A stretch of DNA of 34,916 nt, taken from Armatimonadota bacterium. Lineage in GTDB: Bacteria; Armatimonadota; Fimbriimonadia; Fimbriimonadales; Fimbriimonadaceae. Below the pieces are notes generated by a model. That model worked only from the letters and a program-made list of their open reading frames with translations, searched no databases and had not been told where the DNA came from. The stretch spans positions 1-34,916 of the forward strand of contig JAEVZK010000017.1 in the NCBI GenBank assembly GCA_023392285.1. Direction: 5' to 3'. Made by a program: the position numbers and the translations under genes. Position 1 is the stretch's first letter. Each line of letters starts with the position of its first letter. Positions 14,685 to 22,648 of this stretch are shown here, piece by piece.

Positions 14685-15631
14685 GCTTCGCTGCCGAGAT
14701 AGTAAGCCACCGTCTCTCGAGTGGTGTCACGGTACTGCTGCAAAATCGACTCACGTGCGGCTTTTCCTATTTCGGCCCGAACTTTCGAGTCGGTAGAAAG
14801 GCGGAGGAGGCAGTCTTTTGCCTCTTCCGCCGTATCGAAGAGGAGTGCGGTTTTTCCATCCTCGACTATTTCGGCGTATCCATGTCGTCGCTCCAGCACG
14901 CAAGGCAGCCCAGCCGCCATCGCCTCGATGACGACTCGTCCATAGCTCTCGGTCCAAGCTGGGTGGGTTCGGTAGAAGAAGCAGGAGATGCTGTTGAGAA
15001 ATGCCTCGGGCGTGATCGTCCCATTCGGAAGGATCGTGAGGTTTTGGGGCGCTGAAGCTTGCCTTGCGAGGATGGTCCCGCCAAGATAGCGGAAGGAGTA
15101 TGGTTGCGAGGCGACAAAGGCCAATTCGTCAGGAGCGAACTTGTCCTCCACATCGCGGCTGTGCCGGCCCACGATGAACTCAGTTGTCTCGCCAGAAGGT
15201 TCAAAACGCGAAAGATCGATTGGGGAACGCTCCACCCTTCCCGGCAGATCAACCGTCGAAGCGATGAGTTCTGAGGAGAAGACGATTTCGATATTAGTCA
15301 CTCCATAACTCTGCAGTTCCGCGATGCGAGCATAAAGCTGATGTGGGGCTGGAACGTTGTAGACCAGAATCACTCTGCTCGGCTGCGCCTTGCTGATCCA
15401 CCTTCCAATCTCGAAATAGCAGCCGACAAAGACGAGCGTTCCAGATGTGGGATGGGCGCCGAGGCGCATCATCTCCGAGATCGGCACCTTACCGGCTAGG
15501 GCTCTGTCCGGCGTGTACTCACTCCAAATTCGCACTTCAGTCTCTTCCGCAAGCAGCGAGAACAAGCTGATCGTACGCCATTCCGATCCACCCGAACCGT
15601 CCCACATGGGATTGATGAGATGAATTGGCAT
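14681..15631 (-). CDS. GT4-like glycosyltransferase
   Basis: 316 residues from the ATG of MPIHLINPMWDGSGGSEWRT; the open frame extends upstream but only as a shadow of the hydrolase gene. The N-terminal Rossmann half contains HLINPMWDGSGGSEW. The C-terminal GT-B half has the donor-site block ESYGRVVIEAMAAGLPCVLERRHGYAEIVEDGKTALLFDTAEEA with the E-x7-E spacing of GT4. It should transfer a sugar from a nucleotide donor to a surface glycan at the cytoplasmic face. It lies 22 bp downstream of the hydrolase gene, likely in one transcript. Donor and acceptor are unknown. Confidence 0.85.
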   Translation of the reverse strand: MPIHLINPMWDGSGGSEWRTISLFSLLAEETEVRIWSEYTPDRALAGKVPISEMMRLGAHPTSGTLVFVGCYFEIGRWISKAQPSRVILVYNVPAPHQLYARIAELQSYGVTNIEIVFSSELIASTVDLPGRVERSPIDLSRFEPSGETTEFIVGRHSRDVEDKFAPDELAFVASQPYSFRYLGGTILARQASAPQNLTILPNGTITPEAFLNSISCFFYRTHPAWTESYGRVVIEAMAAGLPCVLERRHGYAEIVEDGKTALLFDTAEEAKDCLLRLSTDSKVRAEIGKAARESILQQYRDTTRETVAYYLGSEA

Positions 15632-15653
15632 TAACGCAAATCTTAGCTCAAAG

Positions 15654-16565
15654 TCATTCGGTGAGAATTGCCGCAGAGGTGCGGGAGAGCTCACGGCGAC
15701 CGTCCAGCCACATATAAAGCGCCGCCTCCGCCTCGCGTGAGCATTCTTCGGGAACGAAGTGCCCACAATTGGCAAAGGTTTCCACTTGCGCCTGAGGAAA
15801 AGCGGCCGTCCATCGATGGAGCATGTCCACGTTGAATATTCGGTCTTCCAAGCCCCAGAGGATGAGCAGCGACTTTGTCGACAATGCTTCGTGCCGGGCC
15901 CACAGCCCCGCCAGCCACGGACTCGAATCCGTAAGACCACGGGCAAGTCCTTCGACGCCTCCCCGTTCGGCGCTTCTCGCCAGCGGTTTTCGATAGTGCT
16001 CGTAAACCTTATCGCTCAGCTTAAGCTTGTCGTGAAAGGATTTGCCAATGTTGGCAACCGCTACGTTCAGCAGCCTGCTCACCGGATTTGCCAACGCGGC
16101 TTGGATTCTCTTCACCTCCGGAATATCGCGCAGGGGCCACATCCAAGAGTTGATGAGGCAAGCCGCATTGACTCGATCAGGATGATCGAGTGCCCAGTCA
16201 AGCAGAATCGGACCGCCGAATTCATGACCCACAAGGGTTACGTGGCTTAAATTTAAAGACTGCAGCAGGTGGGAAACGTTTCTTGCCTGTGCTTCCGGGG
16301 AGTAGGACCACTTGTGCGGCTTGTCCGACAGGCCAAAACCCAGAAGATCGATCGCGATGCACCGGTGCTTGATCGCGAGGTCGCGGACCATGCCCCGGAA
16401 CAGGAAAGACCAAGTTGGGTTTCCATGCAGAAACACGATGGGCGACCCCTGCCCCTCGTCGACATAGTGCATGGTTCCCCCGTCGACGGGGATGTAATTC
16501 GCACGAAAAGGATATTCTTCCGCGTCGAGCCAATCGACTTTTGACGATTGAAGGTTTAGAGACAT
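15654..16565 (-). CDS. Alpha/beta hydrolase of the haloalkane dehalogenase-like family with altered nucleophile
   Basis: 303 residues, full length. Family marks: IPVDGGTMHYVDEG, the oxyanion and halide-site motif FLHGNPTWSFLFR (His47, Asn49), DLLGFGLSDKP, the nucleophile elbow LVGHEFGGPI, the acid at Asp241 in LILWGLEDRIF, and the catalytic His269 in NCGHFVPEE. Haloalkane dehalogenases and epoxide hydrolases have Asp at the elbow (GHDWGG/GHDFGG) and a halide-binding Trp after it; here the positions are Glu115 and Phe116. It is therefore probably not a standard dehalogenase. Neighbouring glycosyltransferase lies 22 bp downstream. Fold is firm; reaction is uncertain. Confidence 0.88.
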   Translation of the reverse strand: MSLNLQSSKVDWLDAEEYPFRANYIPVDGGTMHYVDEGQGSPIVFLHGNPTWSFLFRGMVRDLAIKHRCIAIDLLGFGLSDKPHKWSYSPEAQARNVSHLLQSLNLSHVTLVGHEFGGPILLDWALDHPDRVNAACLINSWMWPLRDIPEVKRIQAALANPVSRLLNVAVANIGKSFHDKLKLSDKVYEHYRKPLARSAERGGVEGLARGLTDSSPWLAGLWARHEALSTKSLLILWGLEDRIFNVDMLHRWTAAFPQAQVETFANCGHFVPEECSREAEAALYMWLDGRRELSRTSAAILTE

Positions 16566-16583
16566 CTTCGGAACCTCTTCGTT

Positions 16584-16589
16584 AGTATA
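16584..16589 (-). promoter_or_regulatory. Possible -10 box (TATACT) for the hydrolase/glycosyltransferase pair
   Basis: Read on the - strand, TATACT lies about 18 bases before the ATG at 16565, with GAAGAGG in between as ribosome site. No convincing -35 is seen. The rest of the 253-bp divergent region (16566-16818) holds no other feature I can name, apart from the ribosome site AAAGGAG before 16819. Confidence 0.35.
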
Positions 16590-16818
16590 TGTCAGATTTT
16601 TGCTTTTGATGCGGAGCTTGCGGGAGTTTTCTCCTTGAAATGAACTCCGTCCTCTTTATCGCGGACGAGATGCCGTTTTGTACCTAGTGCAGCTTAGCTC
16701 GGCAGGAACACCCACCCTCTATGGGCATGTCCAAAAACGTATTGGGCAAACCACTAAGAGGCGATTCTCGCCATCAGCTAGTCGGTGACGCTCCGCTATC
16801 AAAGGAGAGCAAAAATAA

Positions 16819-18027
16819 ATGAATCCACCCTCAAATGGGTCTGTATTATCTATCGTCGAAACTGAAGAGCCAGGGATTGTTGTTTTCAGCCATTTGCGCT
16901 GGAATTTTGTCTGGCAACGTCCACAACAATTTCTGAGCCGATTTGCAACCTCTCATCGGATTTTATTTATCGAAGAACCGATTTTTGACTTGAACTCGGG
17001 CGACGAGGGCCGCCTTGAACTAGAAGCAGTAGCTTCCAACATCGTTGTCGCCGTAGTCCATCTCCCTGAAGAGGCGAGAAATACAGAATTCCTCGGTGAA
17101 ACGCTGCGTAAATTTACTCGCGAAGCGGTTAATTCCGTAAACCTAAAGCATGAGTTTGACGCCCCTCTCCTCTGGTATTACAGCCCGATGGAAGCGTCAT
17201 GGTCACTCGACTACTTCGAGAACTCTGGAATCATCTACGACTGCATGGATGAGCTTTCCCAGTTCAAAGGCGCTCCTCCACAGCTGATCGAGCAGGAGAA
17301 ACGACTGATCAATCGAGCCGACATTATCTTTACTGGTGGACACGAACTCTGGCTGAAGAAGAGCAAGCAGCATCCCAACGTTCATTTCTTCGGGTGTGGC
17401 GTCGAAGTTGACCATTTTGGCAAGGCATCTCTCGAAGAGACTTCTATTCCGGAAGACATGAGCAACCTTGCAAAGCCGGTCATTGGCTGGTTTGGTGTCG
17501 TGGACGAACGAGTCGACTACCGTCTGTTGGCGGAGATGGCAGAGAAGAGACCCGACTGGTCCTTCGTAATGGTCGGTCCCGTGGTCAAGGTAGACCCGGC
17601 CGATCTGCCTCAAGCTCACAACCTTCACTGGCTCGGGGGCAGGGATTATAAAGAGCTGCCGAATTACTGCAAAGCATTCGACGTGTGCATGATGGCGTTC
17701 GCACTAAACGAAGCGACTGAATTCATCAATCCCACCAAGGCTTTGGAATACCTTGCAACCGGCAAGCCGGTGATCAGCACGCCTGTTGCGGATGTGGTAA
17801 AGCAATATCAGGACACGGTCTACATCGAAAAGGACAGCGACGGCTTCATTACCAGAATCGAACACATTCTCTCTCAACCCGATGCTCAGTGGAGAGCTCG
17901 CGGCATCGCAAAAGCTGAACAATGTAGCTGGGATACAACGGTATCGAAGATGCAAGCCCTTATCAAAGAAGCGACCGAAAGGAAGGGCGAATCAACTCGC
18001 ACGGCACGTGCCGTTGCCACTATCTAA
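16819..18027 (+). CDS. GT4-like glycosyltransferase paired with a UGM-like gene
   Basis: 402 residues, preceded by AAAGGAG at 16801-16807. The N-terminus has the IVVFSHLRWNFVWQRPQQFLSRFA block found in glycosyltransferases that travel with UDP-galactopyranose mutase genes. The middle has YDCMDELSQFKGAP and ADIIFTGGHELW. The C-terminal GT-B donor half has PVIGWFGVVDERVDYRLLAEMA, NLHWLGGRDYKELPNYCKAFDVCMMAF, and NPTKALEYLATGKPVISTPV. It probably adds a sugar, perhaps galactofuranose, to an envelope glycan. The UGM-like gene begins 12 bp downstream, which makes a shared pathway likely. Acceptor unknown. Confidence 0.88.
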   Translation: MNPPSNGSVLSIVETEEPGIVVFSHLRWNFVWQRPQQFLSRFATSHRILFIEEPIFDLNSGDEGRLELEAVASNIVVAVVHLPEEARNTEFLGETLRKFTREAVNSVNLKHEFDAPLLWYYSPMEASWSLDYFENSGIIYDCMDELSQFKGAPPQLIEQEKRLINRADIIFTGGHELWLKKSKQHPNVHFFGCGVEVDHFGKASLEETSIPEDMSNLAKPVIGWFGVVDERVDYRLLAEMAEKRPDWSFVMVGPVVKVDPADLPQAHNLHWLGGRDYKELPNYCKAFDVCMMAFALNEATEFINPTKALEYLATGKPVISTPVADVVKQYQDTVYIEKDSDGFITRIEHILSQPDAQWRARGIAKAEQCSWDTTVSKMQALIKEATERKGESTRTARAVATI

Positions 18028-18039
18028 GGAATTTAAAAC

Positions 18040-19647
18040 ATGGATCAGAACGAAAAAATTGTCATCATTGGGGCAGGGCCAGCCGGTTTGGGAGCAGCTT
18101 ATCGGCTGAAGGAATTGGGCTACAAGAATTTCCAACTCTACGAAGCCTCATCCCACATTGGGGGCTTGGCCAGCAGCTTCACCGATTCCGCTGGCTTCAC
18201 TTGGGACATCGGCGGCCACGTGATGTTCAGCCATTACAAGTACTACGACGACGTGTTCGACAAGCTGATGGGAGATGACTATCAGAAGAACATGCGTGAG
18301 TGCTGGATCCGAATGTTCGACCGATGGGTTCCTTATCCCTTCCAAAACAACATCCGCCACCTTCCCAAGGAAGTTGCGTATGAGTGCATGTCTGGACTTA
18401 TCGAAGCCCAGACTAAACGCGACCACAAGAAAGCTGCGAATTTCCAGGAGTTTGTGAACGCCGTTTTTGGAGACGGGATCGCCAAACACTTCATGAATCC
18501 ATACAACTTCAAGGTCTGGGCACACCCCCTTGAGCTCATGAATAAGGAGTGGATCGGTGAACGAGTGGCCGTGCTGGACATTGATCGAGCCCTCAAGAAC
18601 ATCATGCTCGAATCGGACGACTTTGCCTGGGGTCCGAACAACATGTTCAAGTTCCCCCTTAAAGGCGGTACCGGCGAGTTTTACAGCCGATTCGCTCCCG
18701 TCTTAGAGGGCCACCTGAACGTCAACGCCAAAGTGCAGTCGATCAATCCGCACCGGAAGGAAATTCGATTCAAAGACGGTGAGATGATCAAATATGACCG
18801 GCTAATCTCAACGATGCCTCTCGACATCTTGTGCAACAAGGTGATGACTGGCGTTGACGAGGCGATCGAGCTCTGCACCTCCCGACTGCGGCACAGCGGT
18901 GGCTACATGGTTGGCATAGGCATCAAACAACCTTGCCCAAGCACTAAGAGTTGGATGTACTTCCCCGAATCGAACAGTCCGTTCTATCGCGTGACCTACC
19001 TCAGCAACTACAGCCCCTACATGACTCCTGACAAGGATACGCATTATTCGCTTCTTTGCGAGACCAGCTACAGCGAATTTAAACCGGTCGATGGTGAGAC
19101 CATCGTGGATGAGACGATCCAAGGCTTGATTCATTCGGGTCTGCTGAAGGAAGAAGATCGGAAGGACATTATCAGCACGTGGTGCTACAAGGCGGAGTAC
19201 TCGTACCCCACCCCAAGTGTGGAGCGCGACAGCATCTTAAGTGAAGCGATTCCTTATCTTGAGAATATGGGAATCTACTCGCGAGGTCGGTTTGGCATGT
19301 GGAAGTATGAAGTCAGCAACACCGACCATACGCTCATGCAGGGGGTCGAACTCGTCAATCGGCTTCTCCTCAATGAACCTGAGACGACGATTGGCATCAA
19401 ATACGAATCGACCCTTGACGGGCGCCAAGCGGCCTCGCACGAACGCTCAGTCAAGGCAGGCTCGGGAGATCCGAAGAAAGCCGCCGACGCGCTGAAAGCG
19501 GGCCCCTCCAAAGGAAGCTACGCCTACACAGCCGGAGATCGATCGGAAGAGCTGGACCTGAGCAAAGTAGAAGCGGTGGCAGACAAGGCTCTGAAGGCAA
19601 ACGTACAAACCAACGGGAAACACAGCGGCGAAATAAAGCTAAATTAA
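18040..19647 (+). CDS. UDP-galactopyranose mutase-like flavoprotein, long (eukaryote-like) form
   Basis: 535 residues. FAD-binding Rossmann motif IIGAGPAGLGAAYRL (9-23) and the GGLASSFTDSAGFTWDIGGHVMFSHYKYYDDV stretch characterise UGM-type proteins. Further blocks: YPFQNNIRHLP, FPLKGGTGEFYSRFA, LISTMPLD, and YSRGRFGMWKYEVSNTDHTLMQGVE. From memory these and the length (about 460 residues of fold plus a tail) resemble the Aspergillus/Leishmania enzymes more than the roughly 380-residue bacterial Glf. UGM converts UDP-Galp to UDP-Galf, the donor for galactofuranose glycans. The last about 70 residues are Lys/Ala-rich and look disordered. The gene follows a glycosyltransferase by 12 bp with AAGGAA as ribosome site and ends at a strong terminator. 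Confidence 0.82.
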   Translation: MDQNEKIVIIGAGPAGLGAAYRLKELGYKNFQLYEASSHIGGLASSFTDSAGFTWDIGGHVMFSHYKYYDDVFDKLMGDDYQKNMRECWIRMFDRWVPYPFQNNIRHLPKEVAYECMSGLIEAQTKRDHKKAANFQEFVNAVFGDGIAKHFMNPYNFKVWAHPLELMNKEWIGERVAVLDIDRALKNIMLESDDFAWGPNNMFKFPLKGGTGEFYSRFAPVLEGHLNVNAKVQSINPHRKEIRFKDGEMIKYDRLISTMPLDILCNKVMTGVDEAIELCTSRLRHSGGYMVGIGIKQPCPSTKSWMYFPESNSPFYRVTYLSNYSPYMTPDKDTHYSLLCETSYSEFKPVDGETIVDETIQGLIHSGLLKEEDRKDIISTWCYKAEYSYPTPSVERDSILSEAIPYLENMGIYSRGRFGMWKYEVSNTDHTLMQGVELVNRLLLNEPETTIGIKYESTLDGRQAASHERSVKAGSGDPKKAADALKAGPSKGSYAYTAGDRSEELDLSKVEAVADKALKANVQTNGKHSGEIKLN

Positions 19648-19660
19648 TTCGCGTGAAGCG

Positions 19661-19697
19661 GGAGGGAGAGTTGCACTCTCCCTCCTTTCTATTTTTT
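19661..19697 (+). terminator. Strong intrinsic terminator after the UGM-like gene
   Basis: GGAGGGAGAG (19661-19670) pairs perfectly with CTCTCCCTCC (19676-19685) around TTGCA, followed by TTTCTATTTTTT. It serves the + strand operon. Its T-tract encodes the last codons and stop of the convergent S41 peptidase gene (stop at 19689-19691). In the other direction no T-tract follows the stem. Confidence 0.92.
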
Positions 19698-20843
19698 GGC
19701 GGCAAGCTTCTCGGCAAGAACTTTAACTGCCTGGTCGATGTAAAGATCCTTTCCTGAGTCGTCGAATTCTCTTGAGACTTTCACGTCCGGGGCAACTCCA
19801 TTCTTCTCTAGTCGGTCGCCATCCGCCGACACATCTACGGCGGGAATTTCTAGGTACCCCCAGTCTCCCAACCTCATTGGGCTGGTACCCAATACATTGC
19901 CTCCGGTTTGCTCGCCGATCAGAGTGGCCCGCCCAGACTTCTTCATGATGTAGGCGAATACTTCCTTGGCGCTTCGTGATCCCTTGTTAATGAGAATCAC
20001 TAACGGACGCTGATATCCAAATAGTTGATGATTTAAGAAGTTGGGCATCGTCCAGTCTAAATGGATCTCCGGTCGAAAGAACGGGTCACCATATCCCTCT
20101 GGCCGGCCCCCAAAACCATCTCGAATATCGAGAATGAAGCCGTCCGTATCCTTAAATTTTCCGTATACCGCACCTGCCAATGCGTTCTTTTGCGCATCGT
20201 CTCCCATTGTCCAAAGATGGATATAGCCATACTTTTTCCCGTTCACTTCAATCATTCTCTCGCTCTTACGCGTTCCCTCTAGGAAGAAAGCTCCCCCATC
20301 TTCTTCGTCGACCTTTACCGACGCCTTCCTCGTTTTTCCCTGATGAACGAACTCTAAATCCACCGTCTTGTCCTTCTTTCCCTTGAATGACTGTATTGGC
20401 GAAAACGGTAAGCCATCTACTTTCACGACCTTATCTCCTTTGGACAATCCAGCCTCGGCCGCTTCTCCGTTTTCCAGTAGCATTTGAACCGTATAGCCAT
20501 CTGGCCCTTCGGCAAACCAAGCACCGATATTGGGCATTGGCAGGGCGATAGATCCCCGTGTCAGCGCGTCCATCACGTAGTAACCCTGGTCCGATTTTGT
20601 GTAAAGATCGAAATGAGAATCTTTGAACTCGTCGATCATGTCGTTCACGGCCTTCTCGAAGGTCGCTTCGTCTTTGGCAGCTTTCGCCTGGGGCTCGTAT
20701 CTGTTTAGGAGCTCCTCCATCTTTGATTTGTTAGAAATGCGCGCGTAATAGCGAGATTCTATCGCGGAACGAACCGTTAGCCAATTCTTTTCCCAGTTCG
20801 TTTGAGTTATCTGAAATGCGAGCGAAAATGAGAGGAAGAGCAT
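19689..20843 (-). CDS. Secreted S41-family peptidase with PDZ domain
   Basis: 384 residues from the ATG of MLFLSFSLAFQ, chosen because it begins a signal peptide; a start 10 codons upstream (20873) is possible. After an N-terminal helical region (FEKAVNDMIDEFKDSHFDLYT) comes a PDZ-like part (EAGLSKGDKVVKVDGLPF, about 125-170) and the S41 catalytic core: KYGYIHLWTMGDD, GFILDIRDGFGGRPEGYGDPF, VILINKGSRSAKEVFAYIMKKSGRATLIGEQTGGN. The Ser of GSRSAKE aligns with the catalytic serine. The Lys of the CtpA-type GKG motif is missing (GGN), so the catalytic layout is more like the tricorn/IRBP branch. It cleaves proteins outside the membrane. No partner is evident. Confidence 0.88.
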   Translation of the reverse strand: MLFLSFSLAFQITQTNWEKNWLTVRSAIESRYYARISNKSKMEELLNRYEPQAKAAKDEATFEKAVNDMIDEFKDSHFDLYTKSDQGYYVMDALTRGSIALPMPNIGAWFAEGPDGYTVQMLLENGEAAEAGLSKGDKVVKVDGLPFSPIQSFKGKKDKTVDLEFVHQGKTRKASVKVDEEDGGAFFLEGTRKSERMIEVNGKKYGYIHLWTMGDDAQKNALAGAVYGKFKDTDGFILDIRDGFGGRPEGYGDPFFRPEIHLDWTMPNFLNHQLFGYQRPLVILINKGSRSAKEVFAYIMKKSGRATLIGEQTGGNVLGTSPMRLGDWGYLEIPAVDVSADGDRLEKNGVAPDVKVSREFDDSGKDLYIDQAVKVLAEKLAAKK

Positions 20844-20941
20844 CACCTCATAGTACAGGCCGAGGCAGGGCAAACTGTTCGCGTGATTTGAAAAATTGTG
20901 GTTAAGAGCAAAAGGTTATAGTATATTTGCGAGTTTCCGCT

Positions 20942-20947
20942 TATAAT
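20942..20947 (+). promoter_or_regulatory. -10 box TATAAT of the HD-GYP gene, leaderless geometry
   Basis: TATAAT followed by G lies 8 bases before the ATG at 20956, the same layout as at 3385. No ribosome site can fit, so a leaderless transcript is implied. No clear -35 is visible. Confidence 0.55.
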
Positions 20948-20955
20948 GCACGTGT

Positions 20956-22023
20956 ATGAATCCTTTAGTTTTGGCAGAGGATCAGACTAGAATTTTACGG
21001 AGCAAGATCCTCATCATCGACGATGATGAACTTATCAGTGAAGATCTTCGGCGATCTCTCGTTAAGGAAGGATTCATGTCGGTTACGGTTTGCAACGCCC
21101 CCGAGTCGGGCTTTAACGCATACATTGCCGAAGAGCCGGACCTCATTATCATTGATCTACACATGCCGCGCGTAAACGGCGTCGAGTTCATGCAGCGTGT
21201 TAGGCAATCCGACCATCGCGCCGAATACGTACCGTTTTTCTTTATCACCTCCGATCAGCGTCCCGAATCTAAGCGGAAGGCCTTGCAGGCGGGTGCTGCC
21301 GACATTGTTGATAAATTCGTCGATGAAGTCGACTTACTCCTGCGAGTTTCGAATCTGCTGAAGATGCGGCACCTCCACCGGCAGATCGAGCGTTATAACG
21401 CACACCTTGAACTTCAAGTTCTCACTCGGACAGAGGAGCTTAACGCCTCGCAGCGAGAAATCCTTGAACGGTTGGCGATTGCGTCTGAGTATCGGGATGA
21501 TCAGACGGCGAGCCATGTAGATCGCGTGGGCAATCTCAGTGCGGCCATCGCCGAGGTCTTGGGCCTTTCCGAGGGAGAGATCGAGGTCATCCGGCTGGCC
21601 GCTAAACTGCATGACGTCGGGAAAATTGGCATTTCGGACACCATTTTGTATAAGCCAGGACCGTTAACCACCGAAGAACGAAGTGTGATGCAGCAGCACG
21701 CGACGATCGGGGAAAGGATTCTTTCTAATGGCACGTCAAAGCTTGTCCAAACGGCCGCTACCATCGCCGGAGCTCATCACGAGCGATGGGACGGGCAAGG
21801 CTATCCCAATCGTCTGAAGGGAGAAGAGATCCCCCTGGTCGGCCGAATTGTTGCGGTTGCAGACGTTTACGATGCTCTGATCACGGAAAGACCCTATAAG
21901 AGAGCCGTACCACCCGATCAGGCGCGAGATATTGTGGCGAGTGAGTCGGGTCGGCATTTTGATCCTGGGATCGTAGAAGCCTTTCTGTTCCTGTCCAAAG
22001 AATACGCCTTCAATTCAGCGTAG
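20956..22023 (+). CDS. Response regulator with HD-GYP phosphodiesterase output domain
   Basis: 355 residues. Receiver domain at about 15-135: acidic pocket IIDDDE, phospho-acceptor Asp67 in LIIIDLHMPRVNG, Thr/Ser in FITSD, Lys120 in VDKF. A predicted coiled coil (about 136-170) links to an HD-GYP domain: HVDRVG, LAAKLHDVGKIGI (His219, Asp220), HATIGERIL, AGAHHERWDGQGYP with the HHExxDGxGYP motif (274-284), and RIVAVADVYDALITERPYK. Metal-ligand residues are intact, so it should hydrolyse cyclic-di-GMP when phosphorylated. No histidine kinase is adjacent, so it is an orphan regulator. It lies about 0.6 kb from the flagellin gene, in line with motility control. Confidence 0.95.
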   Translation: MNPLVLAEDQTRILRSKILIIDDDELISEDLRRSLVKEGFMSVTVCNAPESGFNAYIAEEPDLIIIDLHMPRVNGVEFMQRVRQSDHRAEYVPFFFITSDQRPESKRKALQAGAADIVDKFVDEVDLLLRVSNLLKMRHLHRQIERYNAHLELQVLTRTEELNASQREILERLAIASEYRDDQTASHVDRVGNLSAAIAEVLGLSEGEIEVIRLAAKLHDVGKIGISDTILYKPGPLTTEERSVMQQHATIGERILSNGTSKLVQTAATIAGAHHERWDGQGYPNRLKGEEIPLVGRIVAVADVYDALITERPYKRAVPPDQARDIVASESGRHFDPGIVEAFLFLSKEYAFNSA

Positions 22024-22026
22024 CCT

Positions 22027-22443
22027 CTATTCTCGCCGCTTCGGTGCTGGGCGATCAAATAGCTTAAGATTTGGACCACGCTCGAGAAGCTCCTCAAATT
22101 CTTTGAGCAGTCTGGTGCTGTCGCTCTCAAAATGATAGGTGCCGGCAATATCTCCCTGCCAGATATTTTCCACCACCCACGAAGGCACGGGCATAAACAC
22201 GATTCTCTCCGGCGGGTCGATCGCCACCGTGAACACCTGAGAAGTTGAAATTGGGTCGGGGTAAATGAATTCGAAGTAGATCCGTTCCGGGGTGTAGCGA
22301 GTAGTGCCCATGAGCGGCATCCCCTTGACCTTTGCCTCGGCAAGAGCTGCCGCGCTGTACTCCCCTTCAGGTGGATTGTCGCCTCGCGAAAGGCTATCGA
22401 AGATACGAAGCCTCGACTTTGCGGCAAATTCATTCAGCGTCAT
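22027..22443 (-). CDS. Hypothetical protein
   Basis: 138 residues beginning MTLNEFAAKSRLRIFDSLSRGDNPPEGEYSAAALAEAKVKGMPLMGTT. A central beta-rich part (RYTPERIYFEFIYPDPISTSQVFTVAIDPPERIVFMPVPSWVVENIWQGDIAGTYHF) is followed by a charged helix (LLKEFEELLERG). No signal peptide or membrane segment. I do not recognise the family. The stop lies 3 bp from the convergent HD-GYP gene, with no room for a terminator. It is divergent from flagellin across about 200 bp. Confidence 0.75.
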   Translation of the reverse strand: MTLNEFAAKSRLRIFDSLSRGDNPPEGEYSAAALAEAKVKGMPLMGTTRYTPERIYFEFIYPDPISTSQVFTVAIDPPERIVFMPVPSWVVENIWQGDIAGTYHFESDSTRLLKEFEELLERGPNLKLFDRPAPKRRE

Positions 22444-22464
22444 TTTTCGAATACTCGCTTAATT

Positions 22465-22485
22465 GCTAGGAGATTACTCCCTAGC
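22465..22485. promoter_or_regulatory. Imperfect palindrome in the flagellin upstream region
   Basis: GCTAGGAG, ATTA, CTCCCTAGC forms a near-perfect inverted repeat with one bulged C. It sits about 20 bp upstream of the - strand hypothetical gene and about 165 bp before flagellin. It may be an operator or a short hairpin; no binding protein can be proposed. Confidence 0.35.
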
Positions 22486-22541
22486 TTAGGGAAGAAGAGT
22501 GGCGTACCCGATTTCACCGAAAGCGAAAGAGGGGTTCGCAT

Positions 22542-22549
22542 GCCGAGAA
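22542..22549 (+). promoter_or_regulatory. Possible sigma-28-type -10 element of flagellin
   Basis: GCCGAGAA differs by one base from the flagellar sigma (FliA/SigD) -10 consensus GCCGATAA and lies 100 bp before the flagellin ATG. The -35 side (GAAA further upstream) fits poorly in spacing, so this is only suggestive. Confidence 0.3.
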
Positions 22550-22648
22550 GTTTAACTGCTTTTCGAATGTGCAGAGTCTAGGATGACTCAGATCGAGCGA
22601 GGCTGCTCGATCAGGCCGAACATGCGAACGGGCAATCACGGAGGAAAT

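Noticed and set aside
15632..15946. Upstream extension of the glycosyltransferase frame
   Set aside because: It runs antiphase through the hydrolase gene on the same strand; Arg/Ser-rich shadow sequence without glycosyltransferase features.
22583..22648. N-terminal extension of flagellin
   Set aside because: GGAGG sits directly before the ATG at 22649 and flagellin homology begins there.
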